From: Paenibacillus planticolens
Lineage (GTDB): Bacteria; Bacillota; Bacilli; Paenibacillales; NBRC-103111
Direction: 5' to 3'
NCBI RefSeq assembly: GCF_013141725.1
Contig: NZ_WHNZ01000012.1
Span: 1 to 64,000 of the forward strand
DNA: 64,000 nt
Below are positions 8,984-17,430 of the stretch, piece by piece (position 1 is the stretch's first letter; each line of letters begins with the position of its first letter). The notes below the pieces were generated by a model, which had not been told where the DNA came from, did not search any database, and saw only the letters and a list, made by a program, of their open reading frames with translations. The position numbers and the translations under genes were made by a program.

Positions 8984-10111
8984 ATGAAACGCCCGACTGT
9001 TTCACTCTGTATGATTGTGAAAGACGAAGAAGCACTGATCCAAACCTGTTTGCTCAGTGTCAAAGATTGGATCGATGAAATGATCGTCGTAGACACGGGT
9101 TCAACCGACAAGACCGTGCAGATTGCCCGCTCCATGGGGGCTGCTGTGCTTTCCTTCGAATGGAACAATCATTTTGCCGATGCCAGGAACTATGGACTCA
9201 CACATGCCAAATCAGATTGGATCCTTTATCTGGATGCTGATGAGGAACTGTCCCCTCTCGGTGATTTTGATTTGCATAAGGCGCTCAAGGAGACACAAGC
9301 CTCCATACTCTCCCTTCATTTAGTTAATTATATTGGGGATTCTCCAAATGAAGACGAAGCATTTCATATAGCTCATCCCCGTTTTTTCCGCAACCACATT
9401 GGGCTGCAGTTCAAATATGCCATTCATGAAACACTGAATATCGACGATGTTTTTCCCGATCGTGACCATGCCGAAGTAATGGGAGCTATACCGCTTAAAT
9501 TGTTTCACCGTGGGTATATGGAGCCAATTACGACTCAAAAAAACAAGTATTCACGCAACATGACCTTGTTGCAACAGGAAGCAAAATCACCGTCCTCTTC
9601 TTCCAATCCATGGATTGAGTATCACATAGCGAGTGAGTATTATCGAATCCGGGAGTATGAGAAAGCTTTTGAGTATGTAAATTTATCTATTATCCGATTC
9701 ATACAAGGCGGCAAAATGCCTCCGTCCATGTTGTATAAACTGAAGTATGCGATCCTTTTCAACACAGGAAGCATTGACGGCGCTTGGCCCGGTATCGATA
9801 AAGCTATTGCGCTGTATCCGGATTATGTTGATCTTCATTTTTATAAAGGCGTCATCTGTTATGTGAAAGGGTGGTACGCTGCGGCTATTGACGTATTCAA
9901 GCATTGCCTAGAGCTGGGGGAGACGACAGGACTTCATCTGACCTTGCGCGGTACGGGCAGCTTTCATGCCTGGTATTATTTAGGTTTATGCTGGGAAAAA
10001 ACGGGAAATAACCAAGCGGCAATAAACGCCTACGAGAAGGCTTATGAACTTTCCCCCACCTATTCAATTGCCAAAGATGCGCTTCACAGGCTTCAAGAAA
10101 TCGATAAATAA
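8984..10111 (+). CDS. SunS-type family 2 glycosyltransferase with TPR repeats
   Basis: 375 residues. GT2 domain at 1-200 (SLCMIVKDEEALI, VDTGSTD at 36-42, LDADEEL at 83-89), then TPR repeats (HFYKGVICYVKGWYAAAIDV; HAWYYLGLCWEKTGNNQAAI). ATG at 8984 has GGAGGTG upstream; the frame extends further left without a ribosome site. It diverges from the methyltransferase with an 81-bp intergenic region, so both arms of the modification cluster probably share a control region. Family members glycosylate peptides or surface proteins; specificity cannot be read from sequence. Confidence 0.88.
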   Translation: MKRPTVSLCMIVKDEEALIQTCLLSVKDWIDEMIVVDTGSTDKTVQIARSMGAAVLSFEWNNHFADARNYGLTHAKSDWILYLDADEELSPLGDFDLHKALKETQASILSLHLVNYIGDSPNEDEAFHIAHPRFFRNHIGLQFKYAIHETLNIDDVFPDRDHAEVMGAIPLKLFHRGYMEPITTQKNKYSRNMTLLQQEAKSPSSSSNPWIEYHIASEYYRIREYEKAFEYVNLSIIRFIQGGKMPPSMLYKLKYAILFNTGSIDGAWPGIDKAIALYPDYVDLHFYKGVICYVKGWYAAAIDVFKHCLELGETTGLHLTLRGTGSFHAWYYLGLCWEKTGNNQAAINAYEKAYELSPTYSIAKDALHRLQEIDK

Positions 10112-10153
10112 TGTCTTACCTGTGCAATGAGTCAAAGGAGGAGAAGGAATTTA

Positions 10154-10181
10154 TTTACATTCGTCGAATGTAGGCTATAAG
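10154..10181 (+). promoter_or_regulatory. Promoter with perfect palindrome in its spacer, upstream of BNR/MoaD pair
   Basis: TTTACA, 16 bases, TATAAG. The perfect palindrome TACATTCG-T-CGAATGTA at 10156-10172 fills the spacer, a classic position for a repressor operator. The regulator is not identifiable from the window. Confidence 0.55.
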
Positions 10182-10202
10182 TAAGCATGAAGGAGGAAAC
10201 CA

Positions 10203-11303
10203 ATGGCTAAGCGCGTTCAACTGCTTGTGGGGACCAATAAAGGGGTTTTTATTTATTCTTCTACGATGGAAAGACGAAGTTGGTCCTTGAAGGGACCCTT
10301 TTTACCCGGGTGGGAAGCCTACAGTGTGCTTGGAGATACGCGCAACGGCAATAGGCTGTATGCCGGTACTTCGCATGCCGCCTACGGCGCTACGCTTCGT
10401 ATGTCTGACAATGGCGGTGAAACATGGGATCAGATCGGGGATGGTCCGGCTTATCAGATTGAAAGCGGTTTCAAATTAAATCGGATTTGGCAGATCGTAC
10501 AAGGCCATGCAACGGAACCCGATACCCTCTTCGCCGGTGTCGAAGAAGCCGGCATATTCGTAAGCCGCGACAACGGCCGTTTCTGGCAGGAATTGGATGC
10601 ACTAACTAAGCACCCCACTAGGCCGGACTGGTTCCCCGGAGCGGGCGGCATGTGCTTGCATACGATACTCATTGACCCCCGGAACGCCAAACGAATGTGG
10701 GTCGGCATTTCCGCAGTAGGCGTCTTCCGTACGCTGGATGGCGGTTCAAGCTGGAGCCCCTGCAATAACGGCTTGAACCGCGTGCCGACAGGGCAACCCG
10801 ATGAACGAGTCGGCTACTGCGTGCACAAAATCGTGCTCGATCCGGCAAACTCCGATATTCTCTATATGCAGGAGCATAGCGGCGTGTTTAAATCGGCGGA
10901 CGGCGGTGACAGCTGGTATCCGATCGAAGAAGGCCTGACGCTGCGCGAAGGCGACATGCCCTTCGGCTTCCCGATTGCCGTAGCGCCAACAGGCGATTTG
11001 TTTGTGATCCCCTTAGAAAGCAGCGAACAGCGCTCGATGCGGGACGGCAAGCTGCTCGTCTACCGCATGGCAGCCAGTGAACAAAGCTGGAAGCCGATCG
11101 GCGATGTGCTGCCGGAGGAAGAACGCCATGTCAGTGTGCTGCGCGACGCCATGACCGTTGACAGCTTGGAACCCTATGGTCTTTATTTTGGAACTACGTC
11201 TGGCGAAGTGTACTGTTCTCTGGACCGCGGGGAAAACTGGGAGCGGCTGCCCGGCCAATTTTCACGCATCCTAACCGTCAAGACGCTTATTGGGGAGGAT
11301 TAG
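10203..11303 (+). CDS. BNR/Asp-box beta-propeller protein
   Basis: 366 residues with five Asp-boxes: SDNGGETW (68-75), SRDNGRFW (121-128), TLDGGSSW (177-184), SADGGDSW (231-238) and SLDRGENW near 346. This is a sialidase or photosynthesis-repair-type propeller fold. No signal peptide, so probably cytoplasmic. ATG is preceded by GAAGGAGG. The stop lies one base before the start of a MoaD-like gene, so they are co-translated. I recall that such propeller/MoaD pairs recur in other soil bacteria, but the function is unknown; annotation as a glycosyl hydrolase would rest on the Asp-boxes only, which are not catalytic. Confidence 0.85.
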   Translation: MAKRVQLLVGTNKGVFIYSSTMERRSWSLKGPFLPGWEAYSVLGDTRNGNRLYAGTSHAAYGATLRMSDNGGETWDQIGDGPAYQIESGFKLNRIWQIVQGHATEPDTLFAGVEEAGIFVSRDNGRFWQELDALTKHPTRPDWFPGAGGMCLHTILIDPRNAKRMWVGISAVGVFRTLDGGSSWSPCNNGLNRVPTGQPDERVGYCVHKIVLDPANSDILYMQEHSGVFKSADGGDSWYPIEEGLTLREGDMPFGFPIAVAPTGDLFVIPLESSEQRSMRDGKLLVYRMAASEQSWKPIGDVLPEEERHVSVLRDAMTVDSLEPYGLYFGTTSGEVYCSLDRGENWERLPGQFSRILTVKTLIGED

Positions 11304-11304
11304 T

Positions 11305-11580
11305 ATGCGTATTGCCGTTACCATTCCTTCCTTATTGCGCGATTGCACAGGCGGCCGCGTCAAGTTTGAACTGGAGGCGCTTACGCTGCAAGAGGCGCTG
11401 AATCAGCTGCTGCTCAGCTATCCTCTGCTGCGCGTGCACCTCTGGACGGAAACAGGACAAGTCCGGAAGCATGTCCTGCTTTATTATAATGATACGAATA
11501 TCGCGTGGCTGGATGATTTGGAGATTCCGCTGCAGGCCGGTGACCGTCTCACCGTATTCCAAGCTGTCTCGGGCGGGTAA
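11305..11580 (+). CDS. MoaD/ThiS-family beta-grasp protein ending in Gly-Gly
   Basis: 91 residues: MRIAVTIPSLLRDCTGGRVKF, ALNQLLLSYPLLR, then AGDRLTVFQAVSGG with a C-terminal GG as needed for adenylation and thiocarboxylate formation. ATG at 11305 follows GGGAGG and the stop of the BNR gene by one base. No E1-like MoeB/ThiF and no molybdopterin or thiamine gene is nearby, so it may be an independent sulfur carrier or a small modifier working with the propeller protein. Confidence 0.85.
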   Translation: MRIAVTIPSLLRDCTGGRVKFELEALTLQEALNQLLLSYPLLRVHLWTETGQVRKHVLLYYNDTNIAWLDDLEIPLQAGDRLTVFQAVSGG

Positions 11581-11603
11581 AACGGGACCGCTGCTTCATT
11601 CCT

Positions 11604-12101
11604 CTAGACTTTACTATCATAAAAGTAATGCTTAGCCCGAATGCTGTCGCCCAATTCGATTATGCCGTATGAGTATCGCGGATGCCTTCTTTTATCCGTC
11701 GGCGAGCCCGGGTTAAACATGAGCATCCCCTGTATGGTTTCGTGAAAAGGGATATGAGAATGCCCGAAAATGACGATATCCGGCTGCTCGTCCCGGAACG
11801 CTTCCCTGGCTCTTTCCTGTGTCGTCTTGCGGTAGCCGTCTCCATGGATAAGGCCGATCCGAAACTTGCCGACGGTCACGATTTTTTTCAAACCAAACCG
11901 CTCGATGATTTCCTGACCGTCATTATTTCCAGCTACGGCTTCACAAGGAGCAATTTGTTCAACGAGTTCGACCACATGCTCACTCACCCAATCTCCCGCG
12001 TGAAGAATAAGCTCGACACCTTGCAAGCCGTCAACCAGCGCATCCGGCAGTTTTTTTGCGCTTGCGGATAAATGCGTATCTGAAATGACGCCAATTCGCA
12101 T
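11604..12101 (-). CDS. YfcE-type metallophosphoesterase
   Basis: 165 residues with the whole metal-site set: GVISDTHL, LHAGDW, AGNNDG, LIHGDG and FGHSHIP. These bind two divalent metals in the calcineurin-like fold; YfcE/MJ0936 enzymes hydrolyse phosphodiesters. Length is normal for the family. ATG at 12101 has AAAGGAG nine bases upstream. It is transcribed away from the MoxR gene and converges on the MoaD gene. Physiological substrate unknown. Confidence 0.9.
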   Translation of the reverse strand: MRIGVISDTHLSASAKKLPDALVDGLQGVELILHAGDWVSEHVVELVEQIAPCEAVAGNNDGQEIIERFGLKKIVTVGKFRIGLIHGDGYRKTTQERAREAFRDEQPDIVIFGHSHIPFHETIQGMLMFNPGSPTDKRRHPRYSYGIIELGDSIRAKHYFYDSKV

Positions 12102-12193
12102 GAAGATCTCTCCTTTCTGTTCATACCACAAATTCGATGTTTGCCGTGCAGTTTGATACAATAAAGCTGAAGTTTACGCCAAGGGGGACAACC

Positions 12194-13498
12194 ATGATGA
12201 AAGAGCCCATCGTCATACAAAATAAATTAAGAGAAGCTATGGGGCATCTCGAAAAAAGGTTCATGGAGCGGGAAGAGCTGATTCGAGTACTGCTCCTAGC
12301 CATTATGAGCGGCGAACATGTCCTTTTGGTCGGACCTCCCGGTTCAGCGAAATCACAGCTGGCACGCGCTGCTGCGGATCTATTTGGCAACGAGCCCTAT
12401 TACGACTATTTATTGACTCGCTTCACGACACCGGATGAGCTGTTTGGACCTGTCTCCTTGCAAAAATTAAAACAGGATGAATACAGCCGTCTCACGGAAG
12501 GCTACTTACCAAGCGCCCGTTTCGCCTTTCTTGATGAAATCTTCAAAGCGAACAGCGCCATTCTTAACTCACTCCTGTCGATATTAAATGAACGTGTTTT
12601 CTTCAATGGCCGTCTGAAGCAGCCATCTCCCCTTTTATTTCTAATGGCGGCATCCAATGAGCTGCCGGAGGATAATGATCAGCTTGCTGCGCTTTACGAC
12701 CGTTTTCTGTTCCGGTTTGAAGTCGAATACGTCAAACAAATTTCCAGCTTTGAGCTGATGTTTCAGGCGCCGAACACGCCGCTTCCCACCCTGCTTTCCA
12801 CAGAGCTCATAAAGCAATTGAGATCACAGGCTATGGATGTACAATTGCCTGATGCTTTAATTTACATGCTCTTCCAGTTGAAAACTGCCCTTCAAGAGAA
12901 GGAATATGTGGTTTCGGACCGCCGCTGGAACAAAATCGGACACACTTGGAAAATATCAGCCGCCATTCACGGGCGCAGCGCAGCCGGCGTTTGGGATACC
13001 GTCCTTACCCCGCACATGCTCTGGGATTTCCCCGAGGATTTGTCAGAAGTTAAAGCGATCTTCGATACCTTATTTCAGGATATGCTAAAACGAGAGATGG
13101 AACAAGAGCTCCCATTACAGCAGTACAACTTGACGGTTAAAAAGTGGCTGGACAAGGAAGATGAGCTTCACGCCTTCCAATTTAAGAAAGAAATCGGCGG
13201 CTCCTTGACCAAAGACGCCGCTGAGCGTCTAAAAGGAAACTTGGAAGAGTGCCGAATAGAACTTGAGGAAACCGCACGCAGTTTGCGCGGGAGACTCGTC
13301 TCCTGGCAGGAGAAAGAAAAGAAACTGCCGGAATGGGTTGCCTCGCAGTCGATATTTCTGCAGCATCCCGAGCAGTATGCCGTTAAATTTACTCACCTTC
13401 GCATTCAGGGCGAGCGTATTTTACAATCCATACAAGGCTTATACCGCACATTGTTTGACCGTGAAGTACCGGGCATTGTATACGACTACACACTCTAA
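12194..13498 (+). CDS. MoxR-family AAA+ ATPase, RavA-like
   Basis: 434 residues. Walker A GPPGSAKS at 47-54, Walker B FLDEIFKAN near 112-120, sensor AASNELP at 152-158, arginine-finger segment YDRFLFRF near 168-175. The C-terminal 150 residues contain a helical extension as in RavA. ATG at 12194 follows AAGGGGG. It pairs with the VWA gene 11 bp downstream: such pairs act as chaperones that insert metals or assemble large enzymes. Target not encoded next to it. Paralogous in function, not in close sequence, to the pair at 59.3-62.1 kb. Confidence 0.9.
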   Translation: MMKEPIVIQNKLREAMGHLEKRFMEREELIRVLLLAIMSGEHVLLVGPPGSAKSQLARAAADLFGNEPYYDYLLTRFTTPDELFGPVSLQKLKQDEYSRLTEGYLPSARFAFLDEIFKANSAILNSLLSILNERVFFNGRLKQPSPLLFLMAASNELPEDNDQLAALYDRFLFRFEVEYVKQISSFELMFQAPNTPLPTLLSTELIKQLRSQAMDVQLPDALIYMLFQLKTALQEKEYVVSDRRWNKIGHTWKISAAIHGRSAAGVWDTVLTPHMLWDFPEDLSEVKAIFDTLFQDMLKREMEQELPLQQYNLTVKKWLDKEDELHAFQFKKEIGGSLTKDAAERLKGNLEECRIELEETARSLRGRLVSWQEKEKKLPEWVASQSIFLQHPEQYAVKFTHLRIQGERILQSIQGLYRTLFDREVPGIVYDYTL

Positions 13499-13509
13499 GA
13501 GGTTATCCT

Positions 13510-15219
13510 ATGATCATACGGTGCACACGGGTTGACCGCTATGTATTTGAGGGCTATGTCCATTCTTCAAGCGTCGCACAGGAGTGGATGCGCGAAGCGG
13601 TGCGGCAAGCGCCTTGGTTTTCTATTGAATTGTTTGCCGATTTCTTCATGTGCTTTTATTTGACGAAACCCGAAATGGACGCTGCTTCGGAGGAAACGCC
13701 ATTCCATCGTTGGATGGTGCTGACCTTGACCAAGCAATACTTCTATGTGTCCATTCATCCGCGTACGATCGGGCAAGTGAACGCTTCCTTCAAAACAGCG
13801 CTCAAAGCGCTGATGTGGCTGACCGAGTCCTACGAGAAAGAAGTGAAAAAAAGGCAGAAGGAACAGCAGCAGATTGGCATCGGTCTGGAGAAAAAGCAGC
13901 AAATGAGCGGCCAAGAAGACAAAAGCGTCAGCGAAAGGCTCACAGATAAGCAAATCGAGAAGCTGCGGCTCGTTGGCTACACCCTGCAGCAAGCAAAGCG
14001 CGCCGTTGAGGATAAACAGGAAGCTGCCGATTCGCGGCCGCTGGTTGCTGAAGAGATACGTGCGCTGAAAGAGCGTATCACGGAACTGCAACGCGAGATG
14101 CGTACGGAGTTCATGAAACGCGACAAGCTGAAAGCAAAGCTGCGCAAGGCGGAAGAGGAACTCGAACGCCGGAAGCGGCAGCTGGACCGCATGAGCGCGC
14201 GCGATCTTGCCGCGATGCAGGAGCTCGAGGCCGAGCTGGGCGACTGGCTCGGCCGCTCTTTGAAGGAGACGCTGTCCCTCGAAGAGGTGGACAGCTTTAA
14301 CGTACACGAGCTCGTGCAGGCGAGTCAGCGGCTTGCGAACCGGCGCTGGGGCAGCGAGCTGGGGAAACTGCGCAGGCAGACGTTCGAGCACTACATGCAG
14401 TGGATCGAGAAACTGAAGCGCAGCAAGGATTTGGTCGCATTCCTGCAGGAGGTGGGCCGCAACATCCATCATCTGCGGGTGCAGCGGAAAAAGCAGCGCT
14501 CGCCTTATGTGCCGGAAGCCTACGATGATCTGCGCTACTCCGGCGACATCGCCCACTTGCTTCCCAGCGAAGCCAGTTTGCTTGCGGATATAGACTTCGA
14601 GCCTTATTTTTTGGTCAAATGGATGGAAAATAAGCTCATGACTTACAATTACACCGGCTCCTCTCCCGAGCCGCAAAAAGGTCCCGTGATCTGCATGCTC
14701 GATACATCCCACTCGATGCGCGGCAGCAAGCTGCGGCTTGCCCAGCTGTTTACCGCAACGTTCGCATCCTTTGCCCTACTTGAGCGGCGGGATTTCGTTC
14801 TGCTCCTGTTCGGCGCAAAGGGCGAGCTCGTCGAGCACATCTTGTCATATAAGCGCCCGGACTGGGATCGCTTCTATGGCCTCGCGCAGCTCGCGTTCGG
14901 CGGCGGCACAAACTTCGACGCCCCGCTGGGCCGAGGGATGGACATCGTTCAGTATGAGCCTAAGTTTCACGATGCAGACTTTGTCATGGTCACCGACGGT
15001 GTCGGCCAAATCTCCAAAGCGACTCTGCAGAAGCTCGCGACACTTGGCCAAAAGAAGCAGCTGCGGCTGCATTCCCTGATCATCGGCTCCGCCCGCCAGC
15101 ATCTCGTGCAGAAATACGAAATTGTCGGCGTCTCGCATCAGGTGCGCTTTGCGACTGCCTGGGATATGCAGGATCCCGTCAAGGATGAGCTTTTGCTTGA
15201 TGTGTTTGCGAAGCGGTGA
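13510..15219 (+). CDS. VWA-domain protein, ViaA/CoxE-like partner of MoxR ATPase
   Basis: 569 residues. Residues about 110-250 form a long charged coiled coil (ERKRQ-rich); the C-terminal VWA domain starts near 390 with the MIDAS motif DTSHSMRGS (Asp398) and has MVTDGVG as a later metal-site strand. No signal peptide or membrane segment. GAGGTT lies before the ATG and the gene follows the ATPase by 11 bp, so both are in one operon. Expected to bind Mg2+ and recruit a client for the AAA+ partner. A long antisense frame over this gene is only a reflection of its composition. Confidence 0.9.
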   Translation: MIIRCTRVDRYVFEGYVHSSSVAQEWMREAVRQAPWFSIELFADFFMCFYLTKPEMDAASEETPFHRWMVLTLTKQYFYVSIHPRTIGQVNASFKTALKALMWLTESYEKEVKKRQKEQQQIGIGLEKKQQMSGQEDKSVSERLTDKQIEKLRLVGYTLQQAKRAVEDKQEAADSRPLVAEEIRALKERITELQREMRTEFMKRDKLKAKLRKAEEELERRKRQLDRMSARDLAAMQELEAELGDWLGRSLKETLSLEEVDSFNVHELVQASQRLANRRWGSELGKLRRQTFEHYMQWIEKLKRSKDLVAFLQEVGRNIHHLRVQRKKQRSPYVPEAYDDLRYSGDIAHLLPSEASLLADIDFEPYFLVKWMENKLMTYNYTGSSPEPQKGPVICMLDTSHSMRGSKLRLAQLFTATFASFALLERRDFVLLLFGAKGELVEHILSYKRPDWDRFYGLAQLAFGGGTNFDAPLGRGMDIVQYEPKFHDADFVMVTDGVGQISKATLQKLATLGQKKQLRLHSLIIGSARQHLVQKYEIVGVSHQVRFATAWDMQDPVKDELLLDVFAKR

Positions 15220-15248
15220 CCTCATTCACGAGTTGCGCTCAACACATA

Positions 15249-15285
15249 AACCCCCTACTCGCCGCTTTCATGGCTTGAGGGGGTT
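15249..15285 (+). terminator. Probable terminator of the MoxR/VWA operon
   Basis: AACCCCCT pairs with AGGGGGTT over a 21-base loop, 29 bases after the stop. The following T-tract is weak (TTATCTATA). Confidence 0.55.
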
Positions 15286-15615
15286 ATCTATAGCAAAATA
15301 ACGCCGTGAAGGAAGCATACGTCTTGTCACGCTTCGGACACAGCAGCCGTTATCTATACGAAAAGCGTCGTGTCTCTCTGCTAATGGACGCCAGAGCTCT
15401 TACTTGCTGATTTTGGGGCGATATCAATCCCCCAGTGTGCAAATAAAAGCGCTGGTGTCTGTTATATGTTCGAAGAGGTCCTTTTCCATCGAATAAGGGC
15501 TACTCTGTCCGTCAGCGAGGACAAAGCCTGTGCCCGGCCATTACGCCTGCTCGACCGGCTGAGCAAACAGCCTTCCAAAGCATTTCGTCGTTGGAACCCG
15601 ACACTAATATGGAAA
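15286..15615. other. Intergenic stretch without recognised gene
   Basis: The only pattern I see is an imperfect direct repeat, GTTATCTATA at 15283-15292 and again at 15349-15358, each followed by an A-rich stretch and CGTCGTG/CGCCGTG. Short open frames exist but have no ribosome sites and continue into the repeat element at 15616. Confidence 0.5.
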
Positions 15616-15793
15616 GGGAACTCCATTCCCTTATTTAAGCAAATCGCCGAATTTCGTGGGCCCAAGGGGAACTACAGGGTCTTATTCAACCTCCATCGTC
15701 CAAATTTGTGTCAAAATGGCGAAATAGCGGAGCCTAGTTCCCTCTTCCTCACGCAAAAGGATCTTTTTGGCCAAATAGCGGCCTGTAGTTCCC
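15616..15793. repeat. 178-bp F-F-R-R intergenic element, copy A
   Basis: Two direct units start GGGAACTCCATTCCCTTATTT (15616) and GGGAACTACAGGGTCTTATT (15667), 51 bp apart. Two inverted units end in TAGTTCCC at 15742 and 15793, again 51 bp apart, each preceded by AAATAGCGG. The first half can fold back on the second. Located between convergent genes. Same layout as the elements at 57189 and 63794. Confidence 0.85.
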
Positions 15794-15841
15794 CTGTAAA
15801 CATAGCAATTCTATAATATTAAATAAGGACCCCTTTCGGAG

Positions 15842-15868
15842 TCCACATCCACATTCACATTCACATTC
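15842..15868. repeat. Short hexamer microsatellite
   Basis: Four tandem copies of CACATT/CACATC just beyond the stop of the zinc-ribbon gene. No function evident. Confidence 0.7.
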
Positions 15869-15875
15869 GAAAATC

Positions 15876-16079
15876 TCAAGCCCGCATCAAATCCCTAATC
15901 GTCTTAAGTGACACACCTGTTTGATGATACACCTCCATGACCGTGGCGCGGGGATGTTGCCGGACAAAGTCCTTCACTCTGTGCGACTCGATCAAGAGCT
16001 GCTGAGAACACGATTTACAGCGCTTCCCGTAGTTTGAAATAAATACGGTTCCGCACGTTTCACAGTTGCATAGCGACAT
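15876..16079 (-). CDS. Small zinc-ribbon protein, YvyF-like
   Basis: 67 residues. CNCETCGTVF and YGKRCKSC form a four-cysteine zinc ribbon, followed by a helix-turn-helix-like tail (VRQHPRATVMEVYHQTGVSL, KTIRDLMRA). The order matches the YvyF/flagellar-operon protein family (TIGR03826), but no flagellar gene is near. ATG at 16079 has GGAAGGTG upstream; the frame extends to 16136 without support. Possibly the last gene of the attenuator-controlled minus operon. Confidence 0.75.
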   Translation of the reverse strand: MSLCNCETCGTVFISNYGKRCKSCSQQLLIESHRVKDFVRQHPRATVMEVYHQTGVSLKTIRDLMRA

Positions 16080-16189
16080 CTCTCCACACCTTCCATAACC
16101 GAACCATTGCAGGCTATTTCTATTTAGAAACAGCATTCGAAAGCTTGCCTGATCTTATGGGGGTATGCTAGGCCGACAATCCCAAGAAA

Positions 16190-16644
16190 TTAATGATGAA
16201 TCTCGATGAGATCCCCCGACTTCAGCTCGCCAGGACGTTCCACGTAGGCGACGATACCTCTTCTTTTTTGAGCCTGAATCATGAATAACTTCGTTAAACT
16301 TTTATCACCGTAATGGTTGGCAATAACATTGCCCGGTCCGGCACAAGGCTCATTTTCTCCCTCACAGACGAGTCCGCCAACGCTTGAAAGCATCATGCGG
16401 ATGCCCATCGGCAGCTTAGTTAATTCAGGTACGCCGCTCACGAGAGTATTCGCCCCTAACCACTCCGATCGAATCTCTTCTACACCAAGCCGCTCTGCAA
16501 TTCCTTGCAGCTCCTCTACGGAAACAATGCTAAGCTGGCGTCGGTTCATGATTTCTGTGCCCCGACACCATCTATTTCTCTCGTCACAAAGGTAGCTGCA
16601 TCATCAGCGATAAACACAGCTTCTACTTTTGCAATTAAGGTCAT
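16190..16644 (-). pseudogene. MOSC-domain gene broken by internal deletion and frameshift
   Basis: Two frames make up one MOSC gene. From ATG 16644 (ribosome site GGTGG) the first reads MTLIAKVEAVFIADDAATFV and ends at a TGA at 16548-16546 after 32 codons. The second, from ATG 16549, reads MNRRQLSIVSVEELQGIAER and carries the rest of the domain (WLGANTLVSGVPELTKLPMG, GENEPCAGPGNVIA). Reading the join in the second frame gives GTEIMNRRQLS, the usual sequence before the RQLSIVS motif in this family. The segment between DGV and GTEI, normally 25-30 residues with a conserved GDRH, is missing and the frame is shifted, so the product should be inactive. Confidence 0.75.
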
Positions 16645-16729
16645 CCTGCGATCCACCAACCTTGTCTGCCTGTTTTCACTTTCTTCTCGTCTTCCCCACC
16701 AAAGGCTTACTCAAAATCGGATTTATCAA

Positions 16730-17407
16730 CTATTTCTCAGCTGCTTTCTCCGGCCACATCACGCCGTCTTCCCAGCCGAGCACAAAAGCTTCCCACCTGC
16801 GCGCCTCCGGGAAGACGGCAAGATCGCCAAAATATTTGGAGATCGCAACATGCTGCGTAGCATGAGCTTTCAATGCCGCTGCCTTGACGGGCCAACCTCT
16901 TTCGGTATCCACTACGATGGAAGGCTTATGGCCTTGATCACGTAATGTTCCGGATGCGGCATAATAGAGCCTGCGAACACTTGGACATTGTCCACTAAGC
17001 ACGGCTGCCGTTGTCGCTTTGGAGATCGTTACATGATCTGGATGACCGTTCCCCCCATCCTCTGCGAAACTGAACACGTTCTCCAGTTCGTAACGCTGAA
17101 TAAACGAGACAACACCTGCAACAAGCGCATCAAAATCAATCACAACCAGTTGGCCGTCCGGATAGCCTAAATGCTCGACATGTGAAAGGCCAAGCACTTC
17201 GGCGGCAGCTTTCATCTCTTCCTCCCGCAGTCTGGCAAGCTCCGACTTGTCTGCCGCTCTTTCCAAGCCTTGCCTCCCGGCATCGCCGCGTGTTGCAAGA
17301 AGCAGGACAGGGCTGCTGCCTTCGTCGGCAAACTGGCGAATCAAACATCCGCTCAGGAAAGTCTCATCATCCGGATGCGCATATATAAATCCATAGCGAG
17401 TTCCCAT
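16730..17407 (-). CDS. PIG-L family deacetylase
   Basis: 225 residues. AHPDDE at 10-15 and NGHPDHVTI near 119-127 are the zinc-binding motifs of the LmbE/PIG-L fold, which removes N-acetyl groups from GlcNAc-containing small molecules. Bacillithiol enzymes BshB1/BshB2 and antibiotic-type deacetylases belong here; I cannot tell which this is. ATG at 17407 has GGAGTG about ten bases upstream. It lies 23 bp after the anticodon-domain gene and before the MOSC remnant, under the leader-peptide attenuator. Confidence 0.88.
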   Translation of the reverse strand: MGTRYGFIYAHPDDETFLSGCLIRQFADEGSSPVLLLATRGDAGRQGLERAADKSELARLREEEMKAAAEVLGLSHVEHLGYPDGQLVVIDFDALVAGVVSFIQRYELENVFSFAEDGGNGHPDHVTISKATTAAVLSGQCPSVRRLYYAASGTLRDQGHKPSIVVDTERGWPVKAAALKAHATQHVAISKYFGDLAVFPEARRWEAFVLGWEDGVMWPEKAAEK

Positions 17408-17430
17408 TTATCGTTTCACTCCATTTTCTA

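Noticed and set aside
13567..14712. 381-codon minus frame opposite the VWA gene
   Set aside because: Product is His/Leu/Phe-rich without domain; the plus frame has the MIDAS motif and an operon partner.
15466..15816. 116-codon plus frame as a gene
   Set aside because: Lacks a ribosome site and runs through the whole F-F-R-R element; its product is mostly translated repeat.
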